From the NCBI GenBank assembly GCA_913064925.1, contig CAJYBN010000156.1:1-6721 (forward strand): a stretch of 6,721 nt of DNA. Reading direction: 5' to 3'. Position numbers and translations under genes: made by a program. This document shows positions 1 through 4,661 of the stretch, piece after piece (position 1 is the stretch's first letter; each line of letters opens with the position of its first letter). The DNA is from an uncultured Peptococcaceae bacterium (GTDB lineage Bacteria; Bacillota; Desulfotomaculia; Desulfotomaculales; Desulfallaceae). The notes under the pieces are model-generated. The model made no database searches and was not told the DNA's origin. It saw only the letters and a list, made by a program, of their open reading frames with translations.

Positions 1-2
1 CA

Positions 3-68
3 CTGGCCGTGGGGCGGATACGGGAAAAACGCGGGATGAATTTACGCAGCCTGGTCAAAGTGGCCTGA
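3..68 (+). CDS. Possible 3' end of an unidentified gene (partial)
   Basis: The window opens inside an open frame that runs to TGA at 66-68 and gives about 21 residues, ending ...RSLVKVA. Roughly 15 of its 21 codons end in G or C, like the confident genes downstream, and a perfect stem-loop begins two bases after the stop; both points favour a real gene end. The fragment is basic and too short to assign to any family. It does not resemble the C-terminus I would expect of RuvX, the usual upstream neighbour of a DUF1292 gene in Bacillus. The opposite strand is also open in one frame here, so the strand call is not certain. Confidence 0.35.
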   Translation: MAVGRIREKRGMNLRSLVKVA

Positions 69-69
69 C

Positions 70-92
70 CGGTTTTCCAGTTAAGAAAACCG
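70..92 (+). terminator. Perfect 8-bp stem-loop after the first gene end, possible weak terminator
   Basis: CGGTTTTC (70-77) pairs exactly with GAAAACCG (85-92) around the 7-nt loop CAGTTAA. It sits directly behind the TGA at 66-68, where a transcript end is expected. No T-run follows on either strand, so it is not a classical intrinsic terminator. It could instead protect an mRNA 3' end or have no function. Confidence 0.35.
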
Positions 93-294
93 AAAGTTGT
101 AAAAAGAAGGAATAACAAAATAGGGGTAAGTATGTCTTTTTTTAGGCATTCTATGGGAGGTTGTGCCAATATAGCTAATATTAGGTAAGCACCCTGTGCT
201 ATCAGGGCTCGAATTACTTTGGTCCGCGCCAGCCTTGTTTTGCCAGACGCTAAAAATGTGTTGCAAAGCAAATAGCTCTCTGTAATAACATTTC
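93..294. other. AT-rich intergenic stretch with no recognised gene
   Basis: About 200 bases of clearly lower GC than the flanking genes. No frame shows the GC-rich third positions typical of this genome, and the longest frame here (minus strand, 61 codons) has no family resemblance and no usable ribosome site. Two small, overlapping and mutually exclusive hairpins are visible. AGCAC/GTGCT pairs at 188-192 and 196-200; CCCTG/CAGGG pairs at 192-196 and 203-207. Nothing else was identified. Confidence 0.5.
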
Positions 295-323
295 TTGACA
301 TGGCTGCATTTTTTGGATACAAT
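295..323 (+). promoter_or_regulatory. Sigma-A type promoter for the DUF1292 gene
   Basis: A perfect -35 box TTGACA (295-300) is followed after exactly 17 bases by TACAAT (318-323), one mismatch from the TATAAT consensus. Transcription would start near 330, leaving a leader of about 25 nt before the GTG at 356. That leader carries the Shine-Dalgarno GAGGTG at 343-348. This is the strongest promoter visible in the window. Confidence 0.85.
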
Positions 324-355
324 ACAACGTAACTTGCGAAAAGAGGTGGGTTTTT

Positions 356-640
356 GTGCCCCAACAAGACGAAGTTCTTATCACCCTGGTGGATGAAGAA
401 GGCAATGAGCACGACGTGTTGATTTTCGACGTGCTTGAAGTGGAAGGCAAGAAGTACGCTATAGTGGTTCCCGTTGTCGACGAGGAAGAGGAAGAAGAGG
501 AAGAAGCAGAGGCTTTTATTTTAAGAATTGACCAGGACGAAGACGGTGACGATATTCTGGTGGAGATTGAAAAAGAGGAATGGGAAAAGGTAAAAGACGC
601 GTGCATGGAGGAACTATCCCTTGATGTCATGGACGAATAA
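356..640 (+). CDS. DUF1292 (YrzB-like) small acidic protein
   Basis: A 94-residue protein with no known biochemical role. Its length, strongly acidic character, and opening (EVLITLVDEEGNEHD, then a beta-rich core around residues 20-40) fit the DUF1292 family of Firmicutes, including B. subtilis YrzB. The order is an N-terminal strand-rich part, then eight consecutive Glu at residues 43-50, then a second half (AFILRI..., residues 53-72) ending in an acidic helix. It is predicted cytoplasmic, with no signal or membrane segment. The GTG start at 356 is chosen because GAGGTG lies 7 nt upstream, behind a strong promoter. Family members usually sit between ruvX and mltG; here mltG follows after one extra gene. 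A terminator-like hairpin just downstream suggests it may be transcribed largely alone. Confidence 0.88.
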   Translation: MPQQDEVLITLVDEEGNEHDVLIFDVLEVEGKKYAIVVPVVDEEEEEEEEAEAFILRIDQDEDGDDILVEIEKEEWEKVKDACMEELSLDVMDE

Positions 641-663
641 TTAACGCCATGGTGTAGTATTTA

Positions 664-711
664 TTAAGCTGGTACTTGTTATTGCGCTGCCAGCTTTATT
701 ATTTTATATTG
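664..711 (+). terminator. Probable intrinsic terminator after the DUF1292 gene
   Basis: AAGCTGG (666-672) pairs with CCAGCTT (690-696). A further T-G wobble and one A-T pair extend the stem to 9 bp, closing a 13-nt loop. A T-rich tail, TATTATTTTATATT, follows. The stem is only moderately GC-rich and the tail is broken by A residues, so termination may be partial. Its place 25 bases after the TAA of the DUF1292 gene supports the call. Confidence 0.55.
682..710 (+). promoter_or_regulatory. Weak candidate promoter for the vanW-mltG-U32 cluster
   Basis: TTGCGC (682-687) and TATATT (705-710) are separated by 17 bases. The -10 matches TATAAT at five of six positions; the -35 is poor. If the hairpin at 664-711 terminates the upstream transcript, the next genes need a promoter about here, and this is the best match I see. 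The candidate overlaps that hairpin's 3' arm and tail, so terminator and promoter would be superimposed. Confidence 0.3.
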
Positions 712-724
712 GATTTTATATTGG
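701..724 (+). repeat. Perfect 12-bp tandem duplication (ATTTTATATTGG twice)
   Basis: ATTTTATATTGG occurs at 701-712 and again, unchanged, at 713-724. It ends four bases before the Shine-Dalgarno of the VanW gene. Each copy contains a TATATT box. It may be a recent slippage duplication, a paired binding site, or simple AT-rich sequence. In the VanW reading frame it would read FYIG-FYIG, but no normal start codon lies upstream of it. Confidence 0.8.
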
Positions 725-727
725 GAC

Positions 728-733
728 GGGAGG
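728..733 (+). promoter_or_regulatory. Ribosome binding site that sets the VanW-protein start
   Basis: GGGAGG at 728-733 is a strong Shine-Dalgarno core. It leaves only 1 nt before the in-frame TTG at 735 but 7 nt before the in-frame TTG at 741. Normal spacing therefore favours 741 as the initiation codon. Confidence 0.7.
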
Positions 734-740
734 CTTGGCG

Positions 741-2300
741 TTGCATCGCATAGGCTTGGGCACCTTTATTGCCGTGCTGGCCGTGCTGGCCTTTTTTTTC
801 TCCGGCGCCTCATTTGCCACCCATGAAATAGTCCCCGGCGTGCATGCCGGCCCGGCAGACTTGGGCGGTTTATCTTGGGAGCAGGCTGCAGCCAGGCTGG
901 AAAACTTGGCCGGCGGGTTGGAGCGGACCGCCGTATGCATTCGTTATGGTAATATTACCCGTCAGTTCAGCGCCAAAGAGCTGGGTGTAAGTCTGGATAA
1001 CAAAACCACGCTGGAAAGGGCATTTCAGGTGGGCCGCACCGGCTCTTTTTTTCAGCAATGGCGCGAAAGGCAGCTGGTCAAGCGGCACGGAAAAAAAATA
1101 CAGCCCGCCGTAACGCTGGACCGGTCCCGTTTGCAAAAGGCCGTATCGCGGGCAGTGGGCGATTTGTTGACTGAGCCTGTCAACGCGGGATTTAAAATAA
1201 TGCCGGACGACAGTGTGTTGATCGTGCCCGGCCGCATGGGTACAAAAATAGATTACGCAGCGCTGAGCAGGAAAATACTACGGGCGCTGAGCGACTTTGG
1301 CGGAGGCAGGGTGGAGGTGGAACTGCCCGTTCTGGCGGTGCCGCCGCAGCGTACCGCTGAAGACATTAAATCCATGGGCATTAACGGGCTGCTGGCCAGT
1401 TATAGTACCAAGTTTGACCCGCAGCAGGTGGGGCGGACATACAACATCAAGGTGGCTGCGGCAGCCCTGGACGGGTTGTTGATTGCACCGGGCGATGAAT
1501 TTTCCTTTAACCGGGTGGTAGGGCCCAGAAGCTCGGAAGCCGGCTACAAAAACGCCAACGTCATCATCAATAATGAGCTGGTGGAGGGGTTGGGCGGGGG
1601 GGTTTGCCAGGTTTCTTCCACCCTGTACAATGCCGTGCTGCTGGCCAACCTCGCAGTTACTGAAAGAAGCAACCACTCGCTGCCGGTGGGATACGTGCCC
1701 ATCGGCCTCGACGCCACGGTGGTATACGGCGCCATTGACTTCAGGTTCGTAAACAACAAGGACTGCTACCTGTATACCCGGACTTCCGTGGAGGGGGACA
1801 CGTTGACCGTTAAGATATACGGGGACAAAGAGTCCTCTCCCCGGGTGGAACTGGCCAGCTGGGTTACGGAAGTAATTGAGCCCGAGGTTATTTTCACCGA
1901 GGACCCCAACCTGGCGGCCGGAGAACAGGTGGTAAAACAGGAAGGAACTAAGGGATACAAGGCGGCCGCCGTGCGGTACGTTTGGGAAAATGGGGAAAAA
2001 AGAACGGAAAAACTGCCCGCCAGCTATTACCACCCCGTAAACCGGATTGTGGCCGTCGGCACGGGTGAAGTAAAGCCCTCGGTGGTGATACCTTCCGACG
2101 AGGACCTGCAGCCGGCCGGTTTCGGGCAAGCGGGCGCGGCCAACCCGGGTGAAGCCGGTGCCGGAGAGGGCGCGGAGGCGCCCAGCGGTGCGCCTGAACA
2201 AGGGGTGCCGGGCGGTGCCGCGGATGGTGAAGACCTGCCCGGTACGGGCGGCGAGGAGGCGGAACCGGCAAGCCCGCCGGAAGGTGAAGTGTTGCCATGA
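741..2300 (+). CDS. Exported VanW family protein with PG-binding-4 and G5 domains
   Basis: About 519 residues from TTG 741 (521 if the poorly spaced TTG 735 is used; numbering below follows 735). Residues 5-28 form a hydrophobic signal peptide or membrane anchor. Residues 85-205 resemble the YoaR-like putative peptidoglycan-binding domain (PG_binding_4). Residues 222-345 are a VanW domain with the hallmark GGGVCQVSSTLYNA at 287-300. Residues 375-445 match a G5 domain (EDPNLAAGEQVVKQEG, then a strand-rich part ending in VGTG). The tail, about 446-521, is low-complexity Gly/Ala/Pro/Glu and probably disordered. VanW is named for its presence in some vancomycin-resistance clusters, but its biochemistry is unknown; wall binding is inferred from the partner domains. 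The last codons overlap mltG by 4 bp (ATGA), implying translational coupling. LPGTG at 501-505 lacks the membrane anchor of a sortase substrate. Resistance should not be inferred. Confidence 0.9.
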   Translation: MHRIGLGTFIAVLAVLAFFFSGASFATHEIVPGVHAGPADLGGLSWEQAAARLENLAGGLERTAVCIRYGNITRQFSAKELGVSLDNKTTLERAFQVGRTGSFFQQWRERQLVKRHGKKIQPAVTLDRSRLQKAVSRAVGDLLTEPVNAGFKIMPDDSVLIVPGRMGTKIDYAALSRKILRALSDFGGGRVEVELPVLAVPPQRTAEDIKSMGINGLLASYSTKFDPQQVGRTYNIKVAAAALDGLLIAPGDEFSFNRVVGPRSSEAGYKNANVIINNELVEGLGGGVCQVSSTLYNAVLLANLAVTERSNHSLPVGYVPIGLDATVVYGAIDFRFVNNKDCYLYTRTSVEGDTLTVKIYGDKESSPRVELASWVTEVIEPEVIFTEDPNLAAGEQVVKQEGTKGYKAAAVRYVWENGEKRTEKLPASYYHPVNRIVAVGTGEVKPSVVIPSDEDLQPAGFGQAGAANPGEAGAGEGAEAPSGAPEQGVPGGAADGEDLPGTGGEEAEPASPPEGEVLP

Positions 2301-3337
2301 TGCCGGTCCACGATGAGGTAAGAAAAAGCAAAACAAGCGCGTCACTGTTTTTCCCGCTGGCGGCGGCCTGCCTGCTGGTAGTGTTGGCGGCCGGCGCTTT
2401 TGCCGCGCGCGCCCTTTTGCTGCCGGTACACGACAGCGGCGGCGAAGCAGTTACCGTGGTGGTGCCCAAAAACGCTTCCACCGCGCAAATTGCCCGCCTG
2501 CTGGAAGACCAGGGAATAATAAAGAACGACCTCGCCTTTCGCGTTTACGCCAGGTGGCGCCAAGTGGACGAAAAGCTGAAACCCGGCACCTATGAACTGC
2601 ACACGGCCATGTCCGTACCCGACATACTCCGGAAGCTGGTGGAAGGGCCGCCGGACCGGATCAGGATTACGGTACCGGAAGGATATACCGTAGCCCAGAT
2701 TGCGGAGTTGCTGGAACGCAAAGGCGTTGCCGGTCGGGAAGAGTTTCTTCAAAGCACCAGGCAGCACTGGGATTTCCCCTTTTTGCGGGACGTGCCGGCG
2801 GACACCTGCGGGCTGGAGGGCTATCTTTATCCCGATACATATTACGTGGGTTCCGGCACCAAGCCGGATAAAATTGTGGCCATGATGCTGCAAAAGTTCG
2901 GTCAGGTAATCGAGGAACACGATTATGTCCGGCGGGCGGCGGAGCGAGGACTTTCACTGCACCAGGCGGTGACCATAGCCTCCATGGTGGAGCGCGAGGC
3001 ACGGGTGGAGGGAGAAAGGCCGCGCATCGCGGGGGTCATTTTCAACCGCCTCCGCCTGGGCATGCCGCTGCAGATAGATGCCACGGTGCAGTATGCCCTG
3101 GGCCAGCCCAAGGAACAGCTGCTGTACCGGGATCTGGAAATAGATTCGCCTTATAATACCTACAAAATAACCGGCCTGCCGCCGGGCCCCATTGCCAACC
3201 CGGGGTGGTCCTCCCTGCGAGCGGTGGTGGAGCCGGAACAAAATGATTATCTTTATTACGTGGCCAAGCCCGGCGGGACGCACGCGTTTGCCCGCACGCT
3301 CAGCGAGCACAACGCCAACAAGCGAAAATACCAGTAA
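2297..3337 (+). CDS. mltG: Endolytic murein transglycosylase MltG (YceG-like)
   Basis: A 346-residue single-pass membrane enzyme of normal family length. MltG cleaves nascent glycan strands within the chain at the outer face of the membrane and is thought to set strand length and release them from synthases. Residues 16-40 are the membrane segment. Residues 52-120 form the LysM-like N-terminal subdomain (VVPKNASTAQIARLLEDQGI). The catalytic region includes LEGYLYPDTYY (173-183) and ASMVEREARVEGERPRIAGV (228-247). Glu232 matches the position I recall for the E. coli MltG catalytic Glu218. FNRLRLGMPLQIDATVQY (249-266) and SPYNTYKITGLPPGPIANPG (284-303) are further signatures. The ATG at 2297 overlaps the upstream stop by 4 bp and has AAGGTGA about 9 nt upstream. 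The U32 gene follows after 15 nt. All key motifs look intact. This corresponds to yrrL in the B. subtilis block. Confidence 0.95.
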   Translation: MMPVHDEVRKSKTSASLFFPLAAACLLVVLAAGAFAARALLLPVHDSGGEAVTVVVPKNASTAQIARLLEDQGIIKNDLAFRVYARWRQVDEKLKPGTYELHTAMSVPDILRKLVEGPPDRIRITVPEGYTVAQIAELLERKGVAGREEFLQSTRQHWDFPFLRDVPADTCGLEGYLYPDTYYVGSGTKPDKIVAMMLQKFGQVIEEHDYVRRAAERGLSLHQAVTIASMVEREARVEGERPRIAGVIFNRLRLGMPLQIDATVQYALGQPKEQLLYRDLEIDSPYNTYKITGLPPGPIANPGWSSLRAVVEPEQNDYLYYVAKPGGTHAFARTLSEHNANKRKYQ

Positions 3338-3352
3338 GGCGGGGTTGATCTC

Positions 3353-4573
3353 TTGCGCAAACCGGAATTACTGGCCCCCGTGGGCAGCCCGGAAAAGCTG
3401 CCTTATGCCGTGGCTTACGGGGCCGACGCCGTGTACTTGGGCGGGACCGGCTTCGGGCTGCGGGCGGCAGCAGCTACTTTTGACCCGGATTCCATGGCCG
3501 GGGCAGTGGAGTGGGCCCACCGGCGGGGCGTAAAAGTTTACGTGACCCTAAACATATTCGCCCTTAACGCAGACATCGAGGCCATGCCTCCGTATATTGA
3601 GCAGCTGGTTAATATGGGCGTGGACGCGGTGATTGTGTCTGACCCGGGCGTTTTCTCCCTGGTACGGGAACTGGCACCCGGGATGAAAATCCACGTCAGC
3701 ACCCAGGCCAACACTACCAACTGGCGCAGCGCCCGGGTATGGGAATCCCTGGGGGCTGCCCGCATCGTCCTGGCCCGGGAGCTGAGCCTGGCGGAAATAA
3801 AAACCATCAGGGCGCGTACCGGCTTAGAGCTGGAAGTGTTTGTGCACGGCGCCATGTGCATGGCTTATTCCGGCCGCTGCCTGCTCAGTAACTACTTAAC
3901 GGGCCGCGATGCCAACCGGGGCGACTGTGCCCAGGCCTGCCGCTGGAAATACCGGCTGGTGGAGGAAAAGAGACCGGGCGAGTATTTCCCGGTGGGGGAG
4001 GACAATAGGGGCACCTATATCCTCAGCTCGCGGGATTTGTGCCTGCTGGCCTACCTGCCGGACTTGGTAAAAGCGGGCGTTGCGGCGTTAAAGATCGAGG
4101 GCCGGGTCAAAAGCATCCACTACCTGGCCACCGTTACCAGGGTTTATCGCCAGGCCCTGGACGCTTGCTGGCGGGACCCGGACAAATTCCGTGTTCGCCC
4201 GGAGTGGCTGGAGGAAATCGGCAAGGTTAGCAACCGGGATTACACCACCGGCTTTATAGACGGCGGGCGGCCGGGGGAAAAACCGCCTGTGCACGGCCTG
4301 TACCGGCGCCCCTATACCTTTGTCGGCGCGGTGCTGGGCTACGACGGGCGGCGGGGCATGCTCCGGGTGGAGCAGCGCAACCGGTTCGCCCGCGGCGAGG
4401 AACTGGAGGTTTTAACCCCGGGCGAGGCCATTTACCGGCTGGCAGTTAGCGAAATACGGGATGAAGAAGGACGTTCTCTGGAAGCGGCGCCGCATCCCCG
4501 GCAAATAGTTTACCTGCCCTGGCCGCACCCGCTGCCTGAGTACTCTTTGCTGCGCAGGGCGGAAAGTGTATAA
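3353..4573 (+). CDS. U32 family protein, TrhP/YrrO-like (probable tRNA U34 hydroxylation)
   Basis: A 406-residue cytoplasmic protein of the U32 'peptidase' family. Characterised members are mostly Fe-S proteins acting in RNA modification or quinone hydroxylation; the B. subtilis homologues beside mltG (TrhP1/TrhP2, yrrN/yrrO) form 5-hydroxyuridine at tRNA position 34. The opening MRKPELLAPVGSPEKL is typical. The U32 signature EVFVHGAMCMAYSGRCLLS is at 161-179, and GDCAQACRW at 190-198. Cys169, Cys176, Cys192 and Cys230 follow nearly the spacing of the four cluster-binding cysteines known in E. coli UbiU; Cys196 is a further conserved one. LKIEGRVKS at 246-254 is a family motif, and residues about 310-400 form the C-terminal beta domain. 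TTG 3353 is chosen because it yields the family N-terminus; AAGGCGGGG (3336-3344) serves as ribosome site. A protease role is not excluded but is less likely. The gene probably shares a transcript with vanW and mltG. Confidence 0.9.
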   Translation: MRKPELLAPVGSPEKLPYAVAYGADAVYLGGTGFGLRAAAATFDPDSMAGAVEWAHRRGVKVYVTLNIFALNADIEAMPPYIEQLVNMGVDAVIVSDPGVFSLVRELAPGMKIHVSTQANTTNWRSARVWESLGAARIVLARELSLAEIKTIRARTGLELEVFVHGAMCMAYSGRCLLSNYLTGRDANRGDCAQACRWKYRLVEEKRPGEYFPVGEDNRGTYILSSRDLCLLAYLPDLVKAGVAALKIEGRVKSIHYLATVTRVYRQALDACWRDPDKFRVRPEWLEEIGKVSNRDYTTGFIDGGRPGEKPPVHGLYRRPYTFVGAVLGYDGRRGMLRVEQRNRFARGEELEVLTPGEAIYRLAVSEIRDEEGRSLEAAPHPRQIVYLPWPHPLPEYSLLRRAESV

Positions 4574-4574
4574 A
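4547..4574 (+). promoter_or_regulatory. Weak candidate promoter upstream of the PBP gene
   Basis: TTGCTG (4547-4552) and TATAAA (4569-4574) lie 16 bases apart, inside the last codons of the U32 gene. Transcription would begin near 4581, so the RNA would open with the GGCC-GGAA-GGCC hairpin but lack the left arm of the larger stem at 4574-4579. That would let PBP transcription escape the terminator. The match is only fair. Confidence 0.25.
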
Positions 4575-4634
4575 GCCCCGGCCGGAAGGCCACTATATTA
4601 ATGTGGCTATTTCTGGAAAAGGGGCTGTTTTTTT
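4574..4634 (+). terminator. Nested stem-loop with T-run: terminator or PBP leader attenuator
   Basis: AGCCCC (4574-4579), starting right after the U32 stop, pairs perfectly with GGGGCT (4621-4626). GTTTTTTT follows (seven T, 4628-4634). Inside the 41-nt loop are two competing hairpins sharing bases 4588-4591: GGCC-GGAA-GGCC (4580-4591) and GGCCAC/GTGGCT (4588-4593 with 4603-4608, the outermost pair a G-T wobble). The GC-rich stem plus T-run is a classic intrinsic terminator, probably ending the vanW-mltG-U32 transcript. It also buries GGGG at 4621-4624, the only purine-rich site that could serve a PBP start near 4635, so it may influence PBP expression as well. Confidence 0.65.
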
Positions 4635-4661
4635 CTGGTTACCCGTGAAATCCGCATTATC

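Noticed and set aside
121..160. T-run at 136-143 as a terminator
   Set aside because: No stable hairpin lies directly upstream of the T-run on the plus strand.
250..630. Minus-strand Ser-rich open frame opposite the DUF1292 gene
   Set aside because: Its serine run is only the complement of the Glu tract, and a strong promoter and ribosome site support the plus-strand gene.
2235..2249. Sortase-anchored protein call from LPGTG
   Set aside because: No hydrophobic segment or basic tail follows the motif, so a cell-wall sorting signal is not supported.
741..2300. Vancomycin-resistance function from the VanW domain
   Set aside because: VanW-domain proteins are common in Firmicutes without resistance clusters, and no vanHAX, vanRS or vanY-like gene is present here.
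1278..2345. Long minus-strand open frame (355 codons) opposite the VanW gene
   Set aside because: It lies fully antisense to a gene with clear VanW and G5 motifs, has no family resemblance, and is the usual by-product of GC-rich third positions.
1948..2481. Minus-strand Pro/Arg-rich open frame across the vanW-mltG junction
   Set aside because: It is opposite two well-supported overlapping genes, has no recognisable domain, and its composition reflects the GC-rich tail of the VanW gene.
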